64,000 bases of DNA from Streptomyces purpureus (GTDB lineage Bacteria > Actinomycetota > Actinomycetes > Streptomycetales > Streptomycetaceae), in assembly GCF_014648195.1 (NCBI RefSeq), contig NZ_BMQQ01000002.1, forward strand, positions 296,564 through 360,563, written 5' to 3'. A program made the translations under genes and the position numbers. This document shows positions 8,637 to 18,005 of this stretch, in pieces (within the stretch, counting starts at the first letter, position 1; each line of letters begins with the position of its first letter). The notes below the pieces were generated by a model, which saw only the letters and a list, made by a program, of their open reading frames with translations, had not been told where the DNA came from and searched no databases.

Positions 8637-10222
8637 GTGCGGTGCCTTCCGAGGAGGTAGGAGGGGACGGCGGCCACGAGGATCAGGACGGCGGCGTACG
8701 GCGCCGCGGCGGCGAAGGATCCGCTGCCGGTCTCCGTCCACAGCCGGGTGGCCAGGGTGTCCATGCCGGTGGGGCGCAGCAGCAGGGTGGCGGGCAGTTC
8801 CTTCATGCAGACGACGAAGGTGAGGGCCGCGCCGGCGGCGATGCCGGGTGCGGCGAGCGGCACGGTGACCTCCCGCAGTACGCCCAAGGGTGTACGGCCG
8901 AGGGAGCGGGCGACGTCGTCGAGGACGGGGGGTGCCTGGAGGACGGCGGCGCGGGTGGCGGCCACCGCCACGGGCAGGAAGAGCACGGCGTAGGCGCAGA
9001 TCAGCAGGGGGGTCTCCTGGTAGAGCGGTCGGGCGTAGCGGACCGCGAAGAAGACCAGGGCGAGTGCGACGGTGATGCCGGGTACGGCGTGTCCCGCGTA
9101 CGCGGCCTGTTCCAGGAGGTGGGCGAGGCGGCCCCGGTGGCGGGCCGCGATGACGCCGACCGGCAGGGCGAGCAGGGTGGTGAGTGCCGCGCCGGCGGCG
9201 GCGACGCCGAGGGTGGTGAGAGCGGTGGTGGTGAGGGCGGCGGGGTCCCAGGTCGCGGAGGAGCCGACGGCGAGCCAGTACGCCAGGGTGGCGAGCGGGA
9301 AGCCGACGGCGGCCGCGACGACGGTGGAGCACCAGGCGAGGGCGGGCAGCCGCAGTCGGCCGAGGGCGGCGGGGGCGGCCCGCCGGGCGGTTCCGGCTCC
9401 GGTGCGGGAGTACCCGGCGCGGCCGCGGGTCCGGGTCTCGGCGGCGACGAGCGCGACGGTCATGAGGACGAGTACGGCGCTCAGCGCGGCGGCCGGGGTG
9501 CGGTCGAAGCTGGCGCGGTAGGAGGTGTAGATGCCTCGGGTGAAGGTGTCGTACCGCATGAGGGACACGGCGCCGAAGTCGGAGAGCACGTAGAGCGCGA
9601 CGAGCAGTCCGCCGCCTGCGGCAGCCGGCCGCAGCTGCGGCAGGGTGACGCTCAGGAAGGTGCGGAGCGGGCCACGCCCGAGGGAGCGGGAGACCTCTTC
9701 GTGCCCGGGGTCGGTGCCCCGCAGGGCGGCGGCGACCGGCAGGTAGACGTACGGGAAGCTCGCCAGGGTCAGTGCGAGGGCGGAGCCGGTGAAGCCGGCC
9801 AGCGAGGGGGCGGCGGACAGCCAGGCGAAGGCGGTGACGTAACTGGGCACCGCCAGCGGCAGGGTGGCGAGGACGGACCAGGCGCGGGCGCCGGGCAGGG
9901 CCGTGCGGACGGTGAGCCAGGCCAGCGAGACGCCGAGCACCAGGCAGGCGGCGACGACGGCCGCGGTCAGGCCGAGGCTGCGGAGCAGGAGTTCGCCGGT
10001 GCGGGCGTCGGCGACGACGTCCCACGCGTAGGCCGGGCCGCGTTCGAGGGCGCGGACGGCGAGGTAGCCGAGCGGCAGGACGGCGAGCAGGGCGGCGGCC
10101 GTGGCGGGCACGGTCAGGATCCACGCGGGCCGGCCGGTGGCACGCCGCCGCCCGGCGGATGCGGGGGCATCTGCCGGGCGGGAAGCGCGACGGGCCGGGG
10201 CGGAAGGCTCCGGTGAGGTCAC
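8633..10222 (-). CDS. Iron ABC transporter permease (FbpB-like, double length)
   Basis: A 529-residue integral membrane protein with two copies of the binding-protein-dependent transport permease unit, about 12 membrane segments in all. EEVSRSLGRGPLRTFLSVTLPQL and DDVARSLGRTPLGVLREVTVPL are the two EAA loops that dock on the ATPase. Translation starts at a GTG two bases from the stop of the lipoprotein gene. The long Arg/Ala/Pro-rich N-terminal tail (about 35 residues) is common in actinomycete members. Confidence 0.93.
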   Translation of the reverse strand: MTSPEPSAPARRASRPADAPASAGRRRATGRPAWILTVPATAAALLAVLPLGYLAVRALERGPAYAWDVVADARTGELLLRSLGLTAAVVAACLVLGVSLAWLTVRTALPGARAWSVLATLPLAVPSYVTAFAWLSAAPSLAGFTGSALALTLASFPYVYLPVAAALRGTDPGHEEVSRSLGRGPLRTFLSVTLPQLRPAAAGGGLLVALYVLSDFGAVSLMRYDTFTRGIYTSYRASFDRTPAAALSAVLVLMTVALVAAETRTRGRAGYSRTGAGTARRAAPAALGRLRLPALAWCSTVVAAAVGFPLATLAYWLAVGSSATWDPAALTTTALTTLGVAAAGAALTTLLALPVGVIAARHRGRLAHLLEQAAYAGHAVPGITVALALVFFAVRYARPLYQETPLLICAYAVLFLPVAVAATRAAVLQAPPVLDDVARSLGRTPLGVLREVTVPLAAPGIAAGAALTFVVCMKELPATLLLRPTGMDTLATRLWTETGSGSFAAAAPYAAVLILVAAVPSYLLGRHRT

Positions 10223-10223
10223 G

Positions 10224-11243
10224 TCAGACCAGTCCGACTTCCTGGAGCATGGCCAGGGTCTGCTTGAGGGAGTCGAGCTTGCCGAGGTCGATCTTCGGCG
10301 GCTGGAGGGTCTCCAGCGGCGGGACGCCCTCGGCCGTCTTCACGCCGGCGACCAGCGGGTATTCCTTGGTCTCTTCGGCGAAGTACTTCTGGGAGTCGGC
10401 GGAGAGCAGGTAGTCGACGGCCTTCTGTGCGTACTCGGCCTGCTTCTTGTCGGCGCCCTTGAGGATGCCGACGCCGGCGACGTTGACCAGACCGCCCGGG
10501 TCGCCCTTGGGCAGGTAGTGGATCTTGGCGGTGACCTTGTCCGCGCCCTTCTCGGCGACCTGCTCGTACCAGTAGTAGTGGTTGAGCAGGCCGAGCGACA
10601 CCTCGCCCTTGTCGACGGCGTCCAGGACCTTGAGGTTGTTCTCGTACGCCTTGGGCTCGTTGGCCTTCAGGCCCTTGAGCCAGGTGCGGGCGGCGTCGTC
10701 GCCCTCCAGGACGCGCATGCCGGTGACGAACGCCTGGAAGGAGGCGTTGGTCGGGACGAAGCCGATCTTGCCCTTCCACTCCGGCTTCACCAGCTCATGG
10801 ACGCTGCTGGGCGGGGTGGGGACCTTGCCCGGGTGGTAGCCGAGGACGCGGACGCGGCCGCTGACGCCGGTCCAGTCGCCGGCCGAGCCGCGGTGGGCGG
10901 GCGCGACCTTGTCGAGGGTGGTTTTGGGAAGCGGCGCGAGGCGCTGCTCCTTGGAGAGGGCGCCGAGGGCGCCGGCGTCCTGGGAGAGGAAGAGCCCTGC
11001 CTCGGTCTTGTCACCCTCCTCCAGGAGCTGGGCGGAGAGTTCGGCGCTGTCGCCGTAGCGGACCTCGACGTTGGTACCGAGGTGCTTCTCCAGCTTCTCG
11101 ATGAGCGGCTTGACGAGGTTCTCGTTGCGGCCGGAGTAGATGACGAGACCGGCCGGTTCGTCGCTGCCGCAGCTCGCGAGCGCGGGAACGAGGAGGGCTG
11201 CCGCGGCGACCGCGGTGAGCGTGCGAGCCAGAGGGCGGCGCAT
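10224..11243 (-). CDS. Iron-binding lipoprotein of ABC transporter (FbpA-like)
   Basis: A 339-residue substrate-binding lipoprotein with a signal peptide and lipobox LASC at about residues 21-24. The mature part starts LVIYSGRNENLVKPLIEKLE, typical of Fe(III)-binding FbpA proteins, and LLNHYYWYEQ carries the paired tyrosines that ligate iron in this family. It is the first gene of the fbpABC-like operon and lies about 100 bp downstream of an iron box, so expression should be released by iron starvation. Confidence 0.93.
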   Translation of the reverse strand: MRRPLARTLTAVAAAALLVPALASCGSDEPAGLVIYSGRNENLVKPLIEKLEKHLGTNVEVRYGDSAELSAQLLEEGDKTEAGLFLSQDAGALGALSKEQRLAPLPKTTLDKVAPAHRGSAGDWTGVSGRVRVLGYHPGKVPTPPSSVHELVKPEWKGKIGFVPTNASFQAFVTGMRVLEGDDAARTWLKGLKANEPKAYENNLKVLDAVDKGEVSLGLLNHYYWYEQVAEKGADKVTAKIHYLPKGDPGGLVNVAGVGILKGADKKQAEYAQKAVDYLLSADSQKYFAEETKEYPLVAGVKTAEGVPPLETLQPPKIDLGKLDSLKQTLAMLQEVGLV

Positions 11244-11347
11244 GAGAGGTGATGCCTTCCTGCCGTGCTCTCCGCCACCGCCGACGGGGGCGACTCGGCG
11301 GGCGAGCGACGAAGAACTACCGGGAGAACCCGTGACAGGGGAATTAA

Positions 11348-11366
11348 TAAGGTAAAGCTAACCTAA
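11348..11366 (-). promoter_or_regulatory. Iron box (DmdR/IdeR operator) of fbp operon
   Basis: The minus strand reads TTAGGTTAGCTTTACCTTA, a 19-bp interrupted palindrome matching the DmdR1/IdeR/DtxR consensus TTAGGTTAGGCTCACCTAA at 15 of 19 positions by hand count. It lies upstream of the iron-transport lipoprotein gene. Confidence 0.82.
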
Positions 11367-11435
11367 GGTCAAGTCTGGATTCGATAACGACCCGGCCGCG
11401 AATGGACATGCAGAAGCGGCAACCCCCCTTTTCGA

Positions 11436-11454
11436 TTAGGAAAGCCTTACCTAC
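11436..11454 (+). promoter_or_regulatory. Second iron box, overlapping promoter of adenylation-acyltransferase gene
   Basis: TTAGGAAAGCCTTACCTAC matches the iron-box consensus at 14 of 19 positions by hand count. It ends 9 bp before the GTG start of the divergent gene. TACGAT at 11453-11458 can serve as its -10 and would place transcription start on or next to the GTG, implying a leaderless mRNA. The two boxes, about 70 bp apart, suggest coordinate iron control in both directions. Confidence 0.7.
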
Positions 11455-11463
11455 GATGCGCCC

Positions 11464-14064
11464 GTGACGCTCCTCCCCGCCCCGCCCACCGGCGGCCACG
11501 CCCTCCCCCTCGCCCAAGGCCTCGCGCAGTACGGCGACCGCACCGCCCTCGTGACCGCCGAGGGCGAGGTCTCCTACCGTGAGCTGGCCCGGCGCGTCGA
11601 GGACACCGCACGGCGGCTGGGCCCCGGGCGCCGGCTGGTTCTGCTGCCCGGCGCCAACACGGTCGGCGCGCTCGTCGTCCACCTGGCCGCGCTCGCCTCG
11701 GGCCACCCGGTGCTGCTCGTACCCGGCGACCACCCCGAGGCCGTGGAGTCCCTGGCCGCCGCCTACGACCCCGACGTCGTCGTCCACCCGGCGGCCGACG
11801 AGTGGCGGATCGAGGAGCGGCGGCCGGGCTCCGCCCACAGCTTCCACCCCGATCTCGCCCTGCTGCTGAGCACCTCCGGCTCGACCGGCTCCCCCAAGCT
11901 GGTCCGGCTCTCGTACGACAACCTCCAGGCGAACGCCGAGTCGATCGCCACGTACCTCGGCATCCGGGACACCGACCGGGCCGCGACGACCCTGCCCATG
12001 CACTACTGCTACGGCCTGTCCGTGGTCCACAGCCATCTGCTGCGCGGCGCCGGACTCGTCCTCACCGAACTCTCGGTGGCCGACACCTGTTTCTGGCACC
12101 TCTTCCGCACCGCGCGCGGCACCGCCTTCGCCGGCGTCCCGTACACCTTCGACCTGCTCGACCGGGTCGGCTTCGCCGACATGGACCTGCCCCACCTGCG
12201 CTACGTGACCCAGGCCGGCGGGCGCCTCGCCCCCGACCGCGTCGTCCACTACGCCGAGTTGGGCCGGCGGCGCGGCTGGGACCTGTTCGTCATGTACGGC
12301 CAGACCGAGGCGACCGCCCGCATGGCCTACCTGCCGCCGGAGCTCGCCACCACGCATCCAGGGGCCGTCGGAGTTCCGGTCCCGGGCGGGGCGTTCTCCC
12401 TCGACCCCGTCGAGGAGGCCGGCGGAGAGGGCGTCGGCGAACTCGTCTACACCGGGCCGAACGTCATGCTCGGCTACGCCCACACCCCCGACGACCTCGC
12501 GCTCGGCCGCACCGTCGACGCCCTGCGCACCGGCGATCTGGCGCGGCGCACCGACGCGGGCCTGTACGAGATCGTCGGCCGCCGCAGCCGGTTCGTGAAG
12601 ATCCTCGGCCTGCGGATCGACCCGCAGCGGATCGAGGCGATCCTCGAAGAACGCCACGGCGTGAGCGCGCTGTGCGCGGGGGACGACGAGGGGCTCGCCG
12701 TCGTGGCCGTACCGAAGCCGGGGTGGGACGAGCGGCGGATCCGTAGACGGGTGGTGGACGAGTGCGGACTGCCGGCCCGCGCGATACGCGTCCACCTGCT
12801 CCCCGAACTCCCCCGCCTGCCCACCGGCAAGCCCGACTACCGGACGGTCCGCGCCCTGGCCCGCCCGGACGACGCCGGAGCCCCGGCCGGCGGCGCGGGC
12901 ACCGACGACCTGTGCGCCCTGTACGCCCGGATCCTGGACCGTACGGACGTGACCCCGGACAGCACCTTCGTGGGGCTGGGCGGCGACTCCCTGTCGTACG
13001 TCGAGATGTCACTCCACCTCGAAGAGCGCCTCGGTCACCTGCCCGCGAGCTGGCACACGACACCGATCGGCGAACTGCGGTCCCCCGCGCGCAAGGCCGC
13101 CGCGCCGCGGCGGAGCTGGGGCCGGGCTGGGGGCCGGTCGCTGGAGACGAGCGTCGCGCTGCGGGCGGTGGCGATCGTGTGCATCGTCGGCTCGCACGTC
13201 CGGCTCTTCGAGATCCGGGGCGGTGCGCATCTGCTGCTCGCCGTGGCCGGCTTCAACTTCGCCCGCTTCCTGCTCACCTCGGCCGAGCGTCGCGAACGCG
13301 TCCGCCGCACGGGACGGAGCATCGCGCGGATCGCCCTGCCCTGCGTGACCTGGACCGCGTTCGCGATCCTGATAGGCGCCGACTACGACCTGAGCAACCT
13401 CTTCCTGCTGCACAACGCGCTCTTCCCGCAGGACATGGGCCCGGGCCTGCACCTGTGGTTCGTCGAAGCCCTGATCTACATCCTGCTGGCCACCCTCGCC
13501 CTGCTGGCCCTGCCCGCGCTCGACCGCGCGGAACGCCGCCTCCCGTACGGTCTGCCGCTCGCCCTCGTCGCACTCGGCCTGCTCACCCGCTACGAACTGG
13601 TGGGCCTCCCCGAGCGCTCCCACATCACCGACGCGGTCACCGTCTTCTGGCTGTTCGCCCTGGGCTGGGCGGCGGCGAAGTCCCGCACGCTCCCCCACCG
13701 CCTGCTCGTCACCGTCACCGCCCTCGCGACGATCCCCGGCTTCTTCCCCGGCGAACCCCGCCGCGAGGCCTTCGTCGCCCTCGGCTTCCTCCTCCTGGTC
13801 TGGTTCCCCACCCTGCCGAGCCACCACCGCGTCAACCAACTGGCGGGCCTCCTCGCCGCGAGCTCCCTCTCCATCTACCTGACGCACTGGCAGATCTACC
13901 CGGTCCTGGACGATGTCTCGGAGCCCCTGTCGCTGCTCACGGCCCTGCTGTTCGGCATCGCCTACGCGAAGACGTCGGACCGCCTGACCCGGAAACTGCC
14001 GCCCCGGTCCGCGCTCGCCGCCTTGCGCCCGGAGCTCCGCGGCTTGCGCCGGAAGCCGTCGTGA
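11464..14064 (+). CDS. Adenylation-PCP-membrane acyltransferase fusion, iron-box controlled
   Basis: An 866-residue three-part protein. Residues about 1-460 are an AMP-forming adenylation domain (LLLSTSGSTGSPKLVRLS, MYGQTEATARM, ALRTGDLARR, LPTGKPDYR). Residues about 470-545 are a carrier domain with the pantetheine serine in FVGLGGDSLSYVEM. From about 560 to the end is a polytopic membrane domain of the acyltransferase-3/OafA type (ALRAVAIVCIVGSHVRLF at its start, roughly ten hydrophobic segments). It could activate, tether and pass an acyl or aminoacyl group to an acceptor at the membrane. The GTG start is forced, since the nearby ATG at 11456 hits a stop after three codons. Iron control hints at a siderophore-related role. 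Confidence 0.8.
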   Translation: MTLLPAPPTGGHALPLAQGLAQYGDRTALVTAEGEVSYRELARRVEDTARRLGPGRRLVLLPGANTVGALVVHLAALASGHPVLLVPGDHPEAVESLAAAYDPDVVVHPAADEWRIEERRPGSAHSFHPDLALLLSTSGSTGSPKLVRLSYDNLQANAESIATYLGIRDTDRAATTLPMHYCYGLSVVHSHLLRGAGLVLTELSVADTCFWHLFRTARGTAFAGVPYTFDLLDRVGFADMDLPHLRYVTQAGGRLAPDRVVHYAELGRRRGWDLFVMYGQTEATARMAYLPPELATTHPGAVGVPVPGGAFSLDPVEEAGGEGVGELVYTGPNVMLGYAHTPDDLALGRTVDALRTGDLARRTDAGLYEIVGRRSRFVKILGLRIDPQRIEAILEERHGVSALCAGDDEGLAVVAVPKPGWDERRIRRRVVDECGLPARAIRVHLLPELPRLPTGKPDYRTVRALARPDDAGAPAGGAGTDDLCALYARILDRTDVTPDSTFVGLGGDSLSYVEMSLHLEERLGHLPASWHTTPIGELRSPARKAAAPRRSWGRAGGRSLETSVALRAVAIVCIVGSHVRLFEIRGGAHLLLAVAGFNFARFLLTSAERRERVRRTGRSIARIALPCVTWTAFAILIGADYDLSNLFLLHNALFPQDMGPGLHLWFVEALIYILLATLALLALPALDRAERRLPYGLPLALVALGLLTRYELVGLPERSHITDAVTVFWLFALGWAAAKSRTLPHRLLVTVTALATIPGFFPGEPRREAFVALGFLLLVWFPTLPSHHRVNQLAGLLAASSLSIYLTHWQIYPVLDDVSEPLSLLTALLFGIAYAKTSDRLTRKLPPRSALAALRPELRGLRRKPS

Positions 14065-15615
14065 CGGCCGGCGGCCATGACGCGCGCCATGGGCGCCGAG
14101 GGCGCGGGCCACCTGGTTGGCGCGGGCGTCGAGCTCGGCGTAGCTGAGCGGCCCGGCTCCCGCGGTGGCGGCGACGGCGGTCCGGCCGGGGGTGCGGGCG
14201 GCCTGTTCGGCGATGAGCCCGTGGACGGTTCGCCCGTCGGCGTACGGGGCGTCCTCGCCCTGCCACGCCTGGGTGAGGTTCTTGTACTCGGCCTGGTCGA
14301 GGAGGGGCAGCGTGACGGCGGCCCGCTCGGGCCGCTCGGCGCCGGCCCGGACGAGGGAGAGGATGTGCCCGGCCACCGAGGAGAGGGGGAAGTCCTCGTC
14401 GAAGACGTCGAGGGAGCCGTCGAGGTCGACGCGGATGTCGGCGTCGTCCTCGAAGGCGTGGACCATCACGGACAGGGCGTCCTGGGCATGCACGGGCGCC
14501 TTGACGGTGGTTTCCCGCACAAGGCCGGGCAGCGCGGCGGGGCGGGGGAAGCGCAGGTAGGAGACGGTGACATCGAACAGCCGGCGGTTTCCGGCCGGGC
14601 CGGCGGGCAGCTCGCGCAGCAGGTCGCCGAGGGCGAGGCGCTCGTGCGGGCGCAGGGCGTCGGTGGTGGTGCGGACCTGGGCGGCGAGCTGGTGCAGGGT
14701 GGCGTCGGCGGCCACCGGGACCCGGACCGGCAGGCTGTTGGCGACCTGGCCGACCGCCGCCAGCTCCCGCGCTCCGCGCCGGTTGAGGAAGGGCACGCCG
14801 ACCACGGCCTCGTCGCTGCGGTGGATCCGGGCGAGGTAGGCGGCGAAGGCGGCGGTGAGGAAGGCGAAGGGGGAGCTGCCGCCCTGGCGGATCCGTCGCA
14901 CCAGATCGGCCTCGACGGTGAAGCTGTGCCGAGCGCGGCGGCGGACGCCGTCGGCGGGGGCCGGGGCGGCGGTGAACAGGGCGGGCTCGACCCCGGCCAG
15001 GGCCTCACGGTGGTGGGCGCGGTCCCGCTCCTGGGCGGGCGAGCCTTCGTAGGCGGCCGCGGCCTCCAGGAGCGTGGTGACCGAGCCGGCTGCGGTGTCG
15101 GTCTCGACGGCGTCGGTCCCGGCGCCGGTCCGGCGGGCGTACTCGGCCCAGACGCGGCGGCTGACCTCGTTCAGCGCGTAGGCGTCGGCGAGCAAGTGGT
15201 GGGCGTTGAGGTGCAGATGCACGACCGTGGCGCTCTCGCGGAGCACCGCCGCCGTGAACAGACGCGAACGGCGCAGGGTGAACGGCGTGTTGAAGGAGCG
15301 TTCCTGCCACTGGGCGCAGGCCGCGGCGGGGGCGTCCGCGCCGGAGTGGTCCACGTACGTGGCCCAGGGGCCGGACTCCTCGGCGGCGAACCACTGGTGG
15401 GGCACTCCGTCGTGGTCGTCGAAGCGCAGCGCGAAGGCTTCGGTGTGCCGCAGGACATGGTCCAGGGACGCGGTGAGCGCCGCCGTGTCCACCTGCCCGG
15501 TGAGACGTTCCTGCAGGACGACGTTGAACTGCGGGTCGGTGGAGGAGACGGCGGATTCGGCAGCCCAGATGTCACGCTGATAGGCAGACAGCGGGAACTG
15601 ACGTGATGCAAGCAT
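14065..15615 (-). pseudogene. NRPS condensation domain with adenylation domain truncated
   Basis: From ATG 15615 (AAGGAAG site upstream) the protein reads as an NRPS start: an LCL-like condensation domain (QFPLSAYQRDIWAAE; catalytic motif NAHHLLADA with both His present; VGVPFLNRRG), then the linker and the first about 45 residues of an adenylation domain (RTVHGLIAEQAARTPGRTAV, SYAELDARANQVARAL). Homology stops at the point where the convergent acyltransferase gene ends (14064). The frame stays open to 13009, but that part is merely the antisense of the neighbour. The simplest reading is a deletion that removed the rest of an NRPS. Confidence 0.72.
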
Positions 15616-15799
15616 CGGTCTTCCTTCGGTCTTTAGGGCCATGGAATTTTTGCTGCCCGATGCTCGTGATCCTACGTTTCCCAGGATCTGCGCCACCACT
15701 ACTCGATTGAGTAGCCACACACCACCCGTTCAAGTAGTCCGGGTGTGGAATAAGCGGAAAGCCGCAGGATATTCCGGGGAAATCCAGGGCGCCCCTGGC

Positions 15800-15811
15800 T
15801 AGTATCTGGCC
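15800..15811 (+). promoter_or_regulatory. -10 element implying leaderless hydrolase mRNA
   Basis: TAGTAT at 15800-15805 is a good -10 hexamer ending 6 bp before the ATG at 15812, and no ribosome site is present between. Transcription would start at or next to the A of the ATG, as in many Streptomyces leaderless transcripts. Confidence 0.5.
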
Positions 15812-16624
15812 ATGACCTCACCAATCCCTTCCATGAATGCCCCTCTGCTCCGGGGAACCGGCCCCGAGCTGCTGCTCGCGCACGGTGCGGGCAGTGACGT
15901 GCAGGACAGTTACGGCCCGCTGATCGACGATCTGACGGAATACCGGACGGTCATCGGCCCGGATTATCCGGGGTCCGGAAGCACCCCTCTTCCCGGTCGG
16001 CCGCTCACTCTTGACGAGCTGGCCGACCACATTGTGGAAAGCGCCGTGCGGCATGGCGCCGACACTTTCGCCATTTCCGGGTTCTCGATGGGCTGCTCGG
16101 TCGCCGTACGGGCCGCGGTCCGCCATCCCGAGCGGGTTACCGCGCTCATTCTCTCGGCCGGATTCGCCCACCCGAATCCGCGTCTCCGGCTCGCCGTGGA
16201 AACCTGGCGCGCCCTCGGCAGGCACCTCCCGGAGAGCCGCGAACTGGCCGCCTATCTCTCCCTGATGGTGGGCGGACCGGAGTGGCTCGACGAGCGCTCC
16301 ACGGACGAGATCGAGGAGCAGCTCACCCTCTTCGCGGGCGGACTGCCGCCCGGCGCCGACGCCCAGCTCGCCCTGTTCGAGCACATCGACGTACGGCCGG
16401 ACCTGGCCCGGATCGCGGTGCCGACCCTGGTGGTCTCCCCGCTGCGGGACCTGCTCATCACTCCCCTTCACTCCCGGGAACTGGCGGACGGCATCCCCGG
16501 CGCCCGGCTGGCGGCCCTGGACTGCGGGCACGCCATCGCCGCCGAAGAGCCGGCCGCCTGGGCGGCGTTGATCCGGGACTTCCTGACGTCGGTGGAGGAG
16601 ACCCCGGGCCGCGTACGGGGGTGA
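15812..16624 (+). CDS. Alpha/beta hydrolase
   Basis: A 270-residue alpha/beta hydrolase. ELLLAHGAGSDVQDSYGPLI carries the oxyanion HG motif, GFSMGCSVAV the nucleophile elbow (Ser), LVVSPLRDLLI the acid region and LDCGHAIAAE the catalytic His. It is of the small esterase/lactonase-like class. It is divergent from the truncated NRPS gene, and the promoter geometry suggests a leaderless mRNA. The substrate cannot be told. Confidence 0.85.
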   Translation: MTSPIPSMNAPLLRGTGPELLLAHGAGSDVQDSYGPLIDDLTEYRTVIGPDYPGSGSTPLPGRPLTLDELADHIVESAVRHGADTFAISGFSMGCSVAVRAAVRHPERVTALILSAGFAHPNPRLRLAVETWRALGRHLPESRELAAYLSLMVGGPEWLDERSTDEIEEQLTLFAGGLPPGADAQLALFEHIDVRPDLARIAVPTLVVSPLRDLLITPLHSRELADGIPGARLAALDCGHAIAAEEPAAWAALIRDFLTSVEETPGRVRG

Positions 16625-16695
16625 CGCGGCCCGGGGAGTCGAAGCCGGGCGGCCCGGCCCAGGCCTGGCAGGCCCGGGTTGGCCGGCCCGGCGGT

Positions 16696-17908
16696 CTAGC
16701 CGAGCCGGCCGCTCTCCGGGGCCCGGCCCAGGGCGGCCACCAGCAGGGCGGCGAGCGCCAGGCCGCCGCCCAGCCACATCACGGCCTCGATCCCGGCGCC
16801 GTCAGCGGTGAGACCGCCGACCAGGGCGCCCAGCGCGATCGCCCCGTTGAAGACGCCGACGAAGAGCGAGGACGCCGCCTCGCGGGCCTGCGGCGCGGCG
16901 GCCAGAAGCCAGGTCTGGGTGCTCACCGACACGCCGCCGTACGAGATGCCCCACACCGCGAGCAGCACACCGGCCGTCAGCACCGAGCCGCCGAGCAGCG
17001 GCAGCAGCCCCACCGTGGCCGCCAGGACGGGGGCGAGCACCAGAAGCGTGCCGCGCGGGGAGCGGCCTGCCCCGGCGCCGGCCGCGAAGTTCCCAAGGAC
17101 GCCGGCGACGCCGTAGACGAGGAGCAGGGTGCCGATCATCGTGGGGCCGGCCCCGGAGATCTCCTCCAGCGCGGGCCGTACGTACGTGTAGGCGGCGAAG
17201 TGCCCGGTGACCAGGAACGCCACCACGGCGAGCCCGGTCGCCACCCGCGGGTTGCCGAACAGCTTCAGCACGCCGCCGAGCCGGATGTCCTGCTCGGCCG
17301 GGAGCGGCGGCAGCAGGGCCGCGAGCGCGATCAGGACCACCACGGCGAGGGCGGCGATGACGACGAAGGCCGTTCGCCAGTCGGCCAGTTCGCCGATGTA
17401 CGTACCGGCCGGGACGCCCAGCACCGAGGCCACCGCGATCCCGCTGAAGATGAGTGAGGTGGCCGGGCCGACGGCGGTACCGGACACGAGCCGTACGGCG
17501 AGACCGGCGGCGACCGCCCAGACCACGCCCATGCCGATGCCGACGAGAACGCGGGCGACCACCATCACCCCGAAGTTGGGCGCCCACGCCGCGAGCAGGT
17601 TGCCCAGCGCGAGCACCGCCATCAGGGAGCACAGCAGCACCCGGCGGTCCAGCCGGCCGAGCAGCGGCGTCAGCAGCGGCGCGGAGACCGCACCGACCAG
17701 ACCCGTGATGGTGAGGGTGAGCCCGGCGGTCCCCTCGCTCACATGGAGCGCGTCGCCGACGGGGGTGAGCAGCCCCACCGGGAGCATCTCGGAGGTGACC
17801 ACCGTGAACGTCGCCCCGGCGACGGCGACGACCGCGGGCCAGCCCCCTCGTCGTACGGACTGCCCCTCTCCGGGCGCCTTGCCTGCGATTTCCTCTGTCT
17901 GTGCCATA
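16696..17908 (-). CDS. MFS efflux transporter (DHA1 type)
   Basis: A membrane protein of about 403 residues with 12 predicted transmembrane helices, of the arabinose-efflux/chloramphenicol-resistance type. LLTPLLGRLDRRVLLCSLM is the conserved loop 2-3 motif and RVLVGIGMGVVWAVAAGLA the helix 4 proton/antiport motif. I start it at ATG 17908 (MAQTEEIAG) rather than the upstream GTG of the open frame. It is divergent from the LysR gene and probably under its control, as is common for drug exporters. Confidence 0.88.
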
Positions 17909-17947
17909 CAACTAGCCAACCCGCAGGGCCGTTCGGGAACAACGGCC

Positions 17948-17975
17948 AATCCCTCATACTGCCATGAGTGGGATT
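17948..17975. promoter_or_regulatory. Palindromic candidate LysR operator
   Basis: Between the MFS and LysR genes AATCCCTCAT (17948-17957) and ATGAGTGGGATT (17964-17975) form an imperfect inverted repeat (arms AATCCC and GGGATT, with TCAT and ATGA inside). LysR regulators usually bind such dyads in the divergent promoter. Confidence 0.4.
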
Positions 17976-18005
17976 ACTTGATCGGGTGAAGGAGGCCGGG
18001 GTTCC

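Noticed and set aside
13009..14064. C-terminal extension of the NRPS-like frame past the acyltransferase stop
   Set aside because: It only translates the antisense of the acyltransferase domain and shows no adenylation motifs, so the homologous part was ended at the neighbour's stop.
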